From Hyalella azteca (taxonomy: Eukaryota > Arthropoda > Malacostraca > Amphipoda > Hyalellidae), in the NCBI RefSeq assembly GCF_000764305.2, contig NW_025942347.1, positions 790,596 to 854,595 on the forward strand: a DNA stretch of 64,000 nt, given 5' to 3'. The notes below the pieces were generated by a model, which saw only the letters and a list, made by a program, of their open reading frames with translations, made no database searches and was not told where the DNA came from. Shown here one piece after another: positions 1-11,430 of the stretch. Positions within the stretch are counted from its first letter, which is position 1. Every line of letters begins with the position of its first letter. A program made the translations under genes and the position numbers.

Positions 1-596
1 AAAATCACTAATAAAAACTTGTTTACACCACAAATTTCGTTTCGGCTTCGGAGCCTTTCTCTGAATGATATTCACGGAACGCGATGGGAACGCACGAGAC
101 ATACTTGAGCGCGGTCACGTCAGAGGAGATTTAAAAACTAAATAAGAAATCCCAAATTCCCTAATTGATCTATGACTTGCTCCGCGTTCCCATATAGCGG
201 TCGCATTTTCTACTGAACAATGCTTATTTAATAAACTAGACAGCCAATGAATAGTCTGTTCTTCGGTTGACCGTCTGCTGATATATATTATATATATCAT
301 GTTATATCCCTTTAATTCCATGCCGTACTGGAATCTCAAATTATTGCACGCCTCAGTTTGAAAAAAAATTTTTTTATGTACGGCAGATAAACGGTGAATT
401 ATAGAGTAATAATTATATAATATGGAGCATCAGCTCTGATTAGGCCATGTTAGCCTTTCGCCGATTCATAGCTTACAAAATTTGACCAAAAATAGGTCAA
501 TTGGTTGCTGTTTTCCAACCAAGAATTCGTTCGAAATTTTACCCACTCGGCCACGTCGAGCCTGAGTATGTAATCAAACGTCATATTAACCGCGAC
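1..596. other. anonymous AT-rich DNA
   Basis: I see no gene, RNA or repeat array here. Short open frames exist on the minus strand but match nothing I know and have no coding signature. Confidence 0.5.
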
Positions 597-789
597 ACGT
601 TGGAGTGTCAAGCCATGGAAGTGTCGTGAACCGTCGAAGTGTCCAGCCATGAAAGTGTCGTGAACCGTCGAAGTATCTAGACATGAAAGTGTCGTGATCC
701 GTCGAAGTGTCCAGCGATGAAAGTGACGGAGTGTCCAGACATGAAAGTGTCGTGATCCGCCGAAGTGTCCAGACATGAAAGTGTCGCAA
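597..789. repeat. 34-bp minisatellite, about 5.7 copies
   Basis: The unit begins cgtcgaagtgtccagccatg and continues with gaaagtgtcgtgaac. Copies differ at several bases and one is shortened after gaaagtgac. The minus-strand open frames across it (450-804) are products of the repeat. Confidence 0.9.
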
Positions 790-1507
790 GGGACCCGCAA
801 ACACTCGTTGGCGATTGCAGCGGCTTAAAGCGGTTGTTAACTCTTCCCTAATTGGATGATTTGTGATACTACGTGCATTTTAAATCATTTCATTTCTTTC
901 ATGTTTTGATCTATTTCAAATTAAAAAAAATCGAATACTAAAATATAATTCCCTTTTTACTGATGGCGCTCTGGAATAAAATCAGACATCGGAGCGCTAA
1001 AAAGTTGTCGATTGAACTCAATTATTCGCTTCATTTTGGCCGGGAATCGCATGGGGCATCACTTTTTTAAACGCATGTGAAGAATGAAAGTGAAATATTT
1101 CAAATGCATTGACTTTTTAATTTGATAAGGGATTCAAATTTTCTAAAATGATTGAAGTTGTAACAGGTTTAACTAATTGGATTTCTGCAGTTAGTTTTAT
1201 GCAATGAGAAATCAGATCATTGTCTAATGTTATAAAAAAAATTAGTGATCCGTGTAGCTGCAGATCAACCTGGGAAGGTTGATTTGTCGTCAATATAATG
1301 TTAGAAGTTTTTAACTCTGAAACTTTTTATTGGATTCAATTATAAACCAATGGAGTGATAATTGTGATAAGCACTTGTTAATGAATTTATGGAGTCATAC
1401 ATCTGGAAAGGCTGTAATTATAACCTACTTAGTACTGATTTTGATAAAGTCGCACTGATGTAGCTAATGAGTATCATCTCATCAGCTGAGAAATGCCAGG
1501 ATATTTT
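790..1507. other. anonymous AT-rich DNA
   Basis: No gene, repeat array or structured element is recognised in this stretch. Confidence 0.5.
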
Positions 1508-1678
1508 CCATAAATAAATAAAAATATAACTCAGTACTCACTGCAGTGGGTGACAGAGAGCGGATTTTCTCGTCGACGAAAACGTGAAGTCACGGACGGA
1601 CGGTCAGACGGACAGACGGACGGACGGACATGGCGAGCACAATAGTGCATTTTTCCATAAATGAGAAAATGCGCTAAA
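1508..1678 (+). repeat. dispersed repeat with GGAC-rich core, copy 1
   Basis: This block reappears in reverse orientation at 46505-46680 with only scattered differences. It runs from an A/T-rich edge through ctcagtactcactgcagtg, a sequence with the palindrome cactgcagtg, then cgtcgacgaaaacg, a ggac/agac tetranucleotide tract, and gcgagcacaatagtgcat, ending near gagaaaatgcgct. No coding capacity or tRNA-like box is visible. It behaves like a short interspersed element of unknown class. What is seen is two near-identical copies; the mobile-element class is inference. Confidence 0.8.
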
Positions 1679-2668
1679 TGATGACTTTATATCCCTCAAA
1701 AAGTTATGATTGTAATACAGAATATTCTGGGTTGAATTTATGGACATTTTGTGAAGAACATTGTTTCGATATTATAGTCAGCAAGGGCAAAAGTTATGGG
1801 ATTTCAGTTATGGTGCAACTTGTGTACCTATTTTGTAATAGATAATTTTCCTGTGGCAGCGATCATCTCTGCACATAGTTGACAAACTATATAGGCAATT
1901 GTTACTAGTTAAAATCTATAGATTGAATGGTTTTTAATGCTCCTGTAAGATAATTACGATTAAGTGAAGTGCACTGTTAGATCAGTGCCAAGAATAATTT
2001 TATAAATTTTGATACGTTATGAAGAAGAGAATTATAAGCCGGAATCTTCTGAGTCGGTAAATCATCGATACAAATCAATATCTGGTTTACTGCTCTCGCG
2101 GCATTCACCTGCTCGGCTGTCGTTCGACTACTTTACGCGAATTGTATTTTGCTTAGAATTTAGAAATGAGAATATTTCGCTGCTAACGTTAAATATATTA
2201 TTATATTTCAAGATATTAAAGCCTTGCCTCACGGGACAACATAGCAAACATCGGAATGTTTTACTTGCAAATCCACTTGCAATTGTTAATAATGTTGAAG
2301 TTGGTAGTACCGGCTGCAAGAGTTCCATAACGAAACCCACTAAAATTATATTATATATACACTTCATATATAATTCAGTGCTTAAGAGGAGCATAAATAC
2401 TCGAACATTTGACGCTTGAAATAATTTTGAGCCTGTGAAATCTATGAAAGTGAATGAGTGCTCTGATGGATTATCATTCAGTTGTAAAATTTTCTCAAGC
2501 ATCGCAATAAGGTAAACGTAAGGGTTGCGGGTTATAGAACATGCGGAGTCCATCGCTCACGATAAAGTAACGGTCTGCTACCAGGCCTTTATTGCGGGAT
2601 CATGATGGATATTAACTACCATAGGATGGACGTAATAATATCACTCGTTTGCTTGAATCGCAAATTCA
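1679..2668. other. anonymous DNA with two overlapping antisense open frames
   Basis: Open frames at 2009-2419 (+, 136 codons) and 2128-2553 (-, 141 codons) overlap on opposite strands. Neither shows a domain or motif I recognise. Both are probably chance frames. Confidence 0.4.
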
Positions 2669-2790
2669 CTAAAAACTTAATAGCAAAGAAAACTCCACAA
2701 AAATTCATAGTATCTTAGCAGTAGACCGTTACGTTTTCTTTAAAGATACTATGAATTTTTGTGGAGTTTTCTTTGCTGTTAAGTTTTTAG
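2669..2790. repeat. near-perfect 48-bp inverted repeat (hairpin)
   Basis: The left arm 2669-2716 (starts ctaaaaacttaatagcaaag) and right arm 2743-2790 are reverse complements with one mismatch, separated by a 26-nt loop (2717-2742). The direct repeat aggatggacgt lies just outside both arms, near 2623 and 2789. It could be a recent inverted duplication, a short foldback element or a hairpin RNA source. No terminal motif of a known transposon family is visible. Confidence 0.92.
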
Positions 2791-2807
2791 GATGGACGTT
2801 AACTACC

Positions 2808-2899
2808 GTTGGACGTTACGGATGTAACGTCCAACGTTACATCCGACGACGACTCGGAGACGGAGGACGACGACTCGGAGACGGAGGACGACGAAGGCG
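2808..2899. repeat. overlapping palindromes followed by a 21-bp duplication
   Basis: GTTGGACGTTAC (2808-2819) and GTAACGTCCAAC (2824-2835) are perfect reverse complements around a 4-nt loop. CGGATGTAAC (2819-2828) and GTTACATCCG (2836-2845) form a second perfect palindrome that overlaps the first. A cgacgactcggagacggagg unit is then repeated twice. Confidence 0.85.
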
Positions 2900-3440
2900 A
2901 CGCATCAGCGTGACCGTGGACTACGACGTCCTAAACTCATCACATGGTCACAAGGTAATGTAATTTACCGAGGAGAACTTCATTGGTCATTATATATCTA
3001 TTTCGAAATTGTTCAAGTTTAAGCTAAAATGTGACAGAAATCAACATGAATTTGGCATTTTAAATAATGATGAACAAAATATATATTTATAACGTCATGA
3101 TGCAGCGCCACGAAGCTTGCACTCACAGAGATAATGATAGACTCTGTCCCTATAGAAATAAAGTCTGACTATTTGGACACTATAACTCATTAATTTTTAT
3201 GAGTGTAGGAAAACGAAGCGCTCCCTCTATCCTAGTGCAATCAAAGCAGGACAGGAACAGCAAGTATCCGGAGGGTCGTCGACGTAACAAGGTTACTTTG
3301 TTTCAAAAGCGGTAACCTGATTTAAAAAGATTAGCGCTCGCACGCTCGATAGAAACGCGATACCGAAACTGGGGCCTGCCTTTGAAGCTGGGGCGCTGAC
3401 GTGGCGAGGGGAAGAGAGGGTATACGGGAAGACCTCACCA
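2900..3440. other. anonymous DNA
   Basis: No gene or repeat array is recognised. A short stretch near 3280 (gtaacaaggtt) resembles the end of small-subunit rRNA by chance only. Confidence 0.45.
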
Positions 3441-3564
3441 CTCCCCTTTCCAAGGGGAAAGGGAGAGGCGAGGATAAGCACGAAGGGGAAATTTGGTCAC
3501 AACTACCCTTTCCAAGGGGAAGGGGAATGTGGAGGATAAGCACGAAGGAGAAATTTGGAAAAAA
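3441..3564. repeat. 62-bp tandem duplication with internal palindrome
   Basis: Two copies of a 62-bp unit, each beginning at ccctttccaagggg (3444 and 3506) and containing gaggataagcacgaagg. In the first copy ccctttcc and ggaaaggg pair around aagg. Confidence 0.85.
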
Positions 3565-4806
3565 AGCAGCGAAATGTAAAAAATATTTGGTGAAATGCAA
3601 TATAATTTGAAGTTATAATGAGCATGTGTTTTGCATGAAAATGTGATAAAATAGAATGAAAACGGAAGTGTTCAATTGCAGCTTCCTTGGTGTATTATTA
3701 AGGTATTATCACAACTGACAGAATTATCATAATCATGGTTTATCGATCTTTTATAGCACAGTAAGGCTAATCCAACTATCTATTGGAATCTACGCAACAT
3801 TGCCATACATTTTTATCTTTTATTTTATCATGGTGGGATTTTTTTAGAAAAGGTAAACAAACAATATATTTTTCCGAATCCGTGTCATGAAGATTCAAAT
3901 CCTCATGTTGTAATGTTACTGAATCCAAGAATCAATATAATTAGAACTAAGTAGTAGCTTGAAAATAAAATGTCCAATAACAGATTTAGCTTATACAAAA
4001 AAAATTAATATGGAAATTATAGGCTTTGACTAGCGAAAAAATATACGACTCATATGTAGAATTTTTTTTGGGGGGGGGGGAAGAACGTCAGCCATGATGA
4101 TAAAACTCTGACGATGGCAGCTGATGCAGCTACAAAAAAAGGTTTGCATTTGAAATATGCATGAATTTAGTACAGATAAAAATACGGATCAGTTTGTATT
4201 GTTGATTTTTGTGTAAGAATAATGTGGCAAATACAGAGATTATTTGCATAGCACAAAGTTACGTTATTTATGACAATTTGTGTAAAGGAACAAAATTTCC
4301 GCAAGTTGTTCATTGTGTCGAATGCTCGTTTCTAGATTTATTTATAATTTTTATGCAATAGAAAGACGTACCAGGATGTGGAAAATGATTCCGTAATTTC
4401 TGAAATCTGAATTTCGCTGAGATAAATTTTAAATAAACTTTGATGATGTCAGTTAAATGATCATTTACCTCATTATCTTTAATTTAAATATTTTTTTAAA
4501 GAAATATAGCGCATAAAATTACCATATTTTCATTTATTACTCAATCCTCACATAACAATTTCCAAGTATTTCCCCCTCTAGGAGTTTGTGTTCTAGCAGC
4601 TTTTCCAGCGGAGAATTTTTCACTAATTATTTTTTATTGTTAGGAATTCCTAGAGCAGCGGCAAGCCAATCCTTTTATGTCGAGCAATGCTCTGGGAGCT
4701 TTTAATTTCGAGCTCACTTCATTAGTTTAAATTGATCACTTTCAATTAATTTATTCGCGCGTTCATTATGCCGAGGTAGAACTGCAGCATCCAATCACCG
4801 GAGAGT
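3565..4806. other. anonymous AT-rich DNA with a T8-G11 run
   Basis: No gene is recognised. The only notable item is a homopolymer pair, eight T followed by eleven G at 4062-4080, a likely site of sequencing length error. Confidence 0.5.
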
Positions 4807-5223
4807 GCGAGCCGTGCGTGTGCGTCTCATGCGTGTGCGTGTCATGCGAGTGCGAGCCGCGAGTGTGCGTGTCCTGCGTGTGCGTGTCATGCGTGTGCGT
4901 GTCATGCGTGTGCGTGTCATGCGTGTGCGTCTCATGCGTGTGCGTGTCATGCCTGTGCGTCTCATGCGTGTGCGTGCCATGCCTGTGCGTCTCATGCGTG
5001 TGCGTGTCATGCCTGTGCATGCGTGTGCGTGTCATGCGTGTGCGTGTCATGCGTGTGCGTGTCATGCGTGTGCGTGTCATGCGTGTGCGTGTCGTGCGTG
5101 TGCGTGTCATGCTTGTGCGTGTCATGCGTGTGCGTTTCATGCGTGCGTATCATGCGTGTACGTGTCATACGTATGCGTGTCATGCGAGTACGTGTCATGC
5201 GTGTGCGTGTCATGCGTGTGCGT
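4807..5223. repeat. 15-bp minisatellite, about 28 copies
   Basis: The unit is gtcatgcgtgtgcgt with scattered substitutions (ctc, gcc, cct variants). Because 15 is a multiple of 3, several frames on both strands stay open with 5-residue periodicity. These are not genes. Confidence 0.95.
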
Positions 5224-6700
5224 TGTAGCAGGGAACCACTATCATGTTTTGGTCGTAATCGAAGGTCTACTGTAAATTGCGTTGAAAATAAGCTAGTAAT
5301 ATTTTGTGACAAAGGAAGAATGTGAATCTAATATTTTAATCAAAAAACATCGGTAAACAAGTTATTCGAAATTTACAACGCATCTGCTAGATAAATTGAT
5401 CTGCTCACAAATTAAATTGTATTTTGTCAACCTATAGCAACAGTTCATCATAACGATTGCGGACAACTATCGTCCAATAACGTACCACAAGCTTAACGAC
5501 GTACATGTTACGTCACAATGACGTCTCTAGTCGAAGCTCCTGGAACGACGGGCAAACCTTCCTCTTCAAGCTTATTCTTTTGTAGAGTATTAGCTGGCAT
5601 CTAGGTAGCTTTATCACGTCCAATTTTCGGCACAGATAATTATTTTTGTTACAATGACTCCACTCAATGCAAACGTAATCTTGAATCGTAAGCCAGACAG
5701 ATGGATAATAAATAAATCAAATCGTAACACCTAATAGCCCCGTGTACAGTATAAGCACCTTAAGATGGATGGACAAATGGATAATAACTACATATATTAA
5801 AGCTGATGGTGGAGTTAAACGGGTTCAGGCAGTCACTTGAGGCATGGTCTAACCTCGTCTTATATATAGTCACCACACACGTGTTGAAGTAGAATTGTAA
5901 GCTTCAGGCACAATGACGATCAGAAACTGCAAAGATTTCGCTTATCAGCGACGGAAAAATCTCAAGGCAGGGTATAACACAATGAAGGCGGATCAGCATG
6001 AGGGATACAATTAAATAATATGTTGAACAATTGATAGAGCGGCATAATAATCCTTTATGAGATAGCGAACGATCGTACAAATATCATCCAGAAAAATTTA
6101 ATTATTAATAAGCTATTGTATACTTCCCTCGAAGCTGCTAGTTGAGTACAAAGATGGTTAAGTTTGAATAAGCCCAGAATATGTTAAGAAATGCAGTACG
6201 CTTCAAGACGGCAAAATTGGCCTAGGGGTTAGAATTTTTTTATATTTAATCTTGAATTATGAAGACGTCTTACAAAATCTGAAGTTCACAATAAACTCTA
6301 CAACAACATCAAGAAAAGGCACAGAATTCACTTCCCTGGATAAATCTCAACAAAATAAAATTCATCGCGCATTTTCAAGAAGCTGCTACATATTTCCCAA
6401 GGTCAGAACAACGTAATAATTCAACAATAAAAGCGATAATAACGAAGCTTTCAGAGCGACAATTTGCGAGACAAGCGCGCGTATGAACTGCGCTGCCTTT
6501 GAACGCGACCGAGTCAAATCTCTTCAATTTTCCGATTGGTTGCACGACAAAGATCACGCGAGTCGCGCCTGTTAACTCTGTTGAGCATCAGGGTGGCCGA
6601 CCAAAGGCCTTCGATTGGCCAGCGAATATGCGGCTGTTATTTCTGTTGCGCATATCTCTTAATTTAAGACGGTGGGACACTAGCCGTCCCAGCGATAATC
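5224..6700. other. anonymous DNA
   Basis: No gene or array is recognised. A short sequence at 5738-5756 (ccccgtgtacag) matches 12 bases of the arm of the foldback element at 12307-12715 and may be a remnant of a related element. Confidence 0.4.
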
Positions 6701-7340
6701 GCGGGACTACACTGAATGCCGGACTACACTGAATGCCGGACTACACTGAATGCGGGACTACACTGAATGCCGGACTACACTGAATGCGGGACTACACTGA
6801 ATGCCGGACTACACTGAATGCGGGACTACACCGAATGCGGGACTACAGTGAATGCGGGACTACACTGAATGCGGGACTACACTGAATGCCGGACTAGACT
6901 GAATGTGGGACTACACTGAATGCGGGACTACACTGAATGCCGGACTACACTGAATGCCGGACTACACTGAATGCCGGACTACACTGAATGCCGGACTACA
7001 CTGAATGCGGGACTACACTGAATGCGGGACTACACCGAATGCGGGACTACATTGAATGCGGGACTACACTGAATGCGGGACTATACTGAATGCGGGACTA
7101 CACTGAAATGCGGGACTATACTGAATGCGGGACTACGTTGAATGCGGGACTAAGCGGGACTACATTGAATGCGGGACTATACTGAATGCGGGACTACGCT
7201 GAATGCGGGACTACATTGAATGCGGGACTACATTGAATGCGGGACTACGCTGAATGCGGGACAACGCTGAATGCGGGACTACACGTAATGCGGGACTACA
7301 CTGAATGCGGGACTACGCTGAATGCGGGACTACGCTGAAT
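6701..7340. repeat. 17-bp minisatellite A, about 37 copies
   Basis: The unit is cgggactacactgaatg. Variants are grouped: cggactacac is common on the left, while attg, acgctg and tatactg types predominate on the right. It passes directly into the related 17-bp array that follows. Confidence 0.95.
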
Positions 7341-7583
7341 GCATGCGTCACTTCGCTGCGTGCGTCACTTCGCTGCGTGCGTCACTTCGCTGCGTGCGTC
7401 ACTTCACTGCATGCGTCACATTCCTGCGTGCGTCACTTCGCTGCGTGCGTCACTTCACTGCATGCGTCACTTCGCTGCATCGTCACTTCGCTGCATGCGT
7501 CACTTCGCTGCGTGCGTTACTTCGCTGTGTGCGTCACTTCGCTGCATGCGTCACTTCGCTGCATGCGTCACATTTCTGCGTGC
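7341..7583. repeat. 17-bp minisatellite B, about 14 copies
   Basis: The unit is gcgtcacttcgctgcgt, again 17 bp. Aligned to the right-hand form of array A (gcgggactacgctgaat), the gcat variant matches at 13 of 17 positions, so B looks like a diverged, separately amplified derivative of A. The open frames over it (7305-7741) are by-products. Confidence 0.93.
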
Positions 7584-8938
7584 GGCGCAGAGAGGCGCGC
7601 AAAAGTTGTTTAACTCACCCAAAGTTGGCAGGCTCAGCGCAGGTCTCCGCAGCAGACGCGCATAATTTTCCGATGTTTGCTGAAATGTTGGCGCTGCCGA
7701 GCGACGGTTCAACGCCCGGACACGTTGCCGGTCCAATTTAATGGTGAACCCGCATTAATTAATTATTCATACAGATTTTTTATTACTTATTGACGAAAAA
7801 TTACCTAATGCATAAAATTTTATAATTGGAAAACATTACATCGATTTGTTATAAAATAATTCAACTTGGTAAATTTATCGCAGCATTTTCCCTAGTCACT
7901 CGCTTAGGTCCCATGTCGCATGTTGCGTTCTCTTGAAGGAAAGCGGAAGATGGAAGGAAAAGCGGTAAAAAATGCAAGTCATACGATCTTTGCACACGAG
8001 GATCTATATTTTGATGTAGATAAAGTATATCACTGTTACACAAGACCATGCACTCAAAAAGGTGAGTGGTTCATTGTCCAAATAATGATGCACCTTTTAC
8101 TTACATAACGAGCTGAGAGCGGACGTAACACCGACAAGCCCCAAACTGTGTCAGGATGACCCACACATGAACAAAAAGTGCATCGCTATTTGAACAAAAA
8201 CCTTCTCATTTATCTGAGAATTTGTTTCGGTTTTTCAGGTTAGAGTGGCAAATAACTTGATGTTTACCGGCTTCCATAATTAGGTAATTTTAAATAGAAT
8301 AGGTAATTTTAAAGAGAAATAGATAATTTAGAGAAACATCATCGATTTATGATTTCGAAGAGCCTCTACAACAAACTATCATAGAATTCAATAAAAAATT
8401 TTAATGTTTTACAACACGGATTAAATGTGGCGCAGTGTACAAAGATTTATGTTCGCTTTGCAAAAATTTGCTTGTTCAGTGTTTTGGAAATGTATTTCGC
8501 TCAGTTTATACGATGAATTTGTATTACTATAAAATAACAATAGAGCAGCAATTTCATAGCTCAACAATTGCTTCATAAATCTTCATGAGATCATTAACAA
8601 ACACTGCATAGTATTTCATCTCAAATACGCATTGTTTCAAATTATAGAATTAATGGATTACATTTACCTAATGACTCAATGAAGTTTTTCACAGAAGTTT
8701 AATTAGACAAGCAATATTTTACACTTTACTATTAGTTTATCATGAAGTGATTTGGTTTTTAATTCGCTTCTGAATCGCCTGGTGCTGATGACAATGGATT
8801 CGGAACTTAGACTCCAGACTCGCTATTTTTCGCTTAAATCTCATAAGACTATTTCGAACTTCATCACCAAGTAGATTTTTCTTTATTACAATACGGAAAT
8901 TTCTTCAACAATTCATAAGTTTGAACCCTCGTAAGTTT
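7584..8938. other. anonymous AT-rich DNA
   Basis: Nothing recognisable. Opposed short frames at 7861-8108 have no familiar motif. Confidence 0.45.
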
Positions 8939-9352
8939 CTGACAGACGTGAGGGAAGTGAGGATAACTTTTACCTTACAGACGTGAGAAGTGAGGGAAAC
9001 TTTTACCTTACAGACGTGAGGGAAGTGAGGGCAACTTTTACCTTACAGACGTGAGGGAAGTGAGGGCAACTTTTACCTTACAGACGTGAGGGAAGTGAGG
9101 GCAACTTTTACCTTACAGACGTGAGGGAAGTGAGGGCAACTTTTATCTTACAGACGTGAGGGAAGTGAGGGCAACTTTTATCTTACAGACGTGAGGGATG
9201 TGAGGGCAACTTTTACCTTGCAGACGTGAGGGAAGTGAGGCCAACTTTTATCTTACAGACGTGAGGGAAGTGAGGGCAACTTTTACCTTGCAGACATTTA
9301 CGAAGAGAAGGCAACTTTCAATTTGCAGACGTTAACTCAATCATGGCAACTT
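8939..9352. repeat. 35-bp minisatellite with a decaying right edge, about 10-12 copies
   Basis: The unit begins cttacagacgtgagggaagt and ends gagggcaacttttac. Copies up to about 9290 are nearly uniform. The last two or three keep only the gcagac and ggcaactt anchors, a classic edge-decay pattern. Confidence 0.93.
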
Positions 9353-9652
9353 TAATTACTTTTAACTTCACAAAAATATTTGCTGAACAAATCAACATAT
9401 TTGGCAATGAAATTGAAACATTTTGAAATTTTCTTGAATAAAAAGGACCATAAAATTTATTGATAAAAAATTATCTCAAACTTGTAAATTAAAACAGAGA
9501 GGCCTCTTTATTTATTGTAGGAAGTCTGGGCGATCTTGGATATTCTTTCCCGGCCCCCTCCCGGTAAACGGTTTACTCCTAATTTTATCTTATTTGTTTT
9601 TCACTTCAGGTTCCCCTCGCACTACTGTTGGCCGCCGCAGCTCCCATGAAGA
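9353..9652. other. anonymous AT-rich spacer between arrays
   Basis: No gene or repeat is recognised in this 300-bp spacer. Confidence 0.5.
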
Positions 9653-10956
9653 TAATTGTGATACAATATTTACCAAGAGTAACCTCTCAGTTAGGGTCAG
9701 CTGAGGGGACATTGTGATACAATATTTACCAAGAGTAACCCTCAGTTGAGGTCTGCTGAGGGGTAATTGTGATACAATATTTACCAAGAGTAACTTTCAG
9801 TTGGGGTCAGCTGAGGGGTAATTGTGATACAATATTTACCATGAGTAACCTCTCAGTTGGGGTCAGCTGAGGGGTAATTTTGATACAATATTTACCAAGA
9901 GTAACCTCTCAGTTGGGGTCAGCTGAGGGGTAATTGTGATAAAATATTTACCAAGAGTAACTCTCAGTTGGGGTCAGCTGAGGGGTAATTGTGATAAAAT
10001 ATTTACCAAGAGTAACCTCTCAGTTGGGGTCAGCTGAGGGGTAATTGTGATAAAATATTTACCAAGAGTAACCTCTCAGTTGGGGTCAGCTGAGGGGTAA
10101 TTGTGATAAAATATTTACCAAGAGTAACCTCTCAGTTGGGGTCAGCTGAGGGGTAATTGTGATAAAATATTTACCAAGAGTAACCTCTCAGTTGGGGTCA
10201 GCTGAGGGGTAATTGTGATAAAATATTTACCAAGAGTAACCTCTCAGTTGGGGTCAGCTGAGGGGTAATTGTGATACAATATTTACCAAGAGTAACCCCT
10301 CAGTTGGGGTCAGCTGAGGGGTAATTGTGATACAATATTTACCAAGAGTAACCCCTCAGTTGGGGTCAGCTGAGGGGTAATTGTGATACAATATTTACCA
10401 AGAGTAACCCCTCAGTTGGGGTCAGCTGAGGGGTAATTGTGATACAACATTTACCAAGAGTAACTCTCAGTTGGGGTCAGCTGAGGGTAATTGTGATACA
10501 ATATTTACCAAGAGTAACCCTTCAGTTGGGGTCAGCTGAGGGTAATTGTGATACAATATTTACCAAGAGAAACCCTCAGTTGGGGTCAGCTGAGGGGTAA
10601 TTGTGATACAATATTTACCATGAGTAACCCCTCAGTTGGGTCATCTGAGGGGTAATTGTGATACAACATTTACCAGGAGTAACCCCTCAGTTGGGGTTAG
10701 CTGAGGGGTAATTGTGATACAATATTTACCAAGAGTAACCCCTCAGTTGGGGTCAGCTGAGGGGTAATTGTGATACAACATTTACCAAGAGTAACCCCTC
10801 AGATGGGGTCAGCTGAGGGGAAATTGTGATACAATATTTACCAAGAGTAACCCCTCAGTTGGGGTCAGCTGAGGGGAAATTATGATACAATGTTTACCAA
10901 GAGTAACCCCTCAGTTGGGGTCTGCTCAGGGGTAATTGTGATACAATGTTTACCAA
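9653..10956. repeat. 56-bp minisatellite with a hairpin in every unit, about 23 copies
   Basis: The unit runs taattgtgatacaatattta, then ccaagagtaa, then a foldable block in which cccctcag and ctgagggg are perfect inverted 8-mers around a 10-nt loop. Most copies are 54-56 bp. A caat/aaat variant forms a contiguous block at about 9940-10250, showing local spread of variants. This is the longest array in the window. Confidence 0.96.
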
Positions 10957-11430
10957 AGGCTGATGAGCGCTGTCACTTGCCGCCGCGGATGTGGAGAGGG
11001 TGCTTGTAATTGAGAAGATTTTGGTGGACCTCCAAAGGATGTTGGTGAATAAGGGAATACGGCTGCTGAATATCAGTGAATATAAGGGAATACGTCCAGT
11101 TAATATTGGTGGAGTGGTTGAAGGCGATGCGCGAAAGGGACAATCCATTCGACGACCGCTTAGGCTTTGGCCGAAGAGTCGTTACACTCGGCGTAGAATT
11201 ATTTTGCATCTGCTTGCCCATCCGATGGAAAAGAGTTTCTATTCAGAATATTCTTTCCGACTTTATAATCACATGAGACCGTGATAAAAGTAGACCGAGC
11301 CAAGTCATACCGTGCTTGCAAGCAGCCCAGAGGCTGCCCTTCAAATTCTGAGCCGAAGCGGACATTGAGCGGCCGATTTACGAGCTCCCCGATTCTTAGG
11401 CGGTACCTAATTTAGACTCGGTCCCGCATC
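10957..11430. other. anonymous DNA, partly repetitive
   Basis: A loose duplication of gtgaataagggaatacg is seen near 11046 and 11077. No gene is recognised; short frames at 10991-11284 lack known motifs. Confidence 0.4.

Noticed and set aside
2009..2553. Overlapping sense and antisense frames of 136 and 141 codons
   Set aside because: No recognisable domain, no homology I can recall, and two overlapping antisense frames are typical of chance.
3270..3300. gtcgtcgacgtaacaaggtt similar to the 3' end of small-subunit rRNA
   Set aside because: The match is limited to about ten bases and the upstream sequence does not resemble rRNA.
4766..5325. Several long open frames on both strands with His/Thr- or Val/Cys-rich repeats
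   Set aside because: They are the translation of a 15-bp array in different frames; there is no flanking coding sequence or domain.
5738..5756. ccccgtgtacag as the end of a second foldback element
   Set aside because: Only 12 bases match the arm at 12307; no inverted partner is found nearby.
8939..9352. CRISPR-like series of regular repeats
   Set aside because: The repeats are directly adjacent with no variable spacers, and the context is eukaryotic. The same applies to all arrays here.
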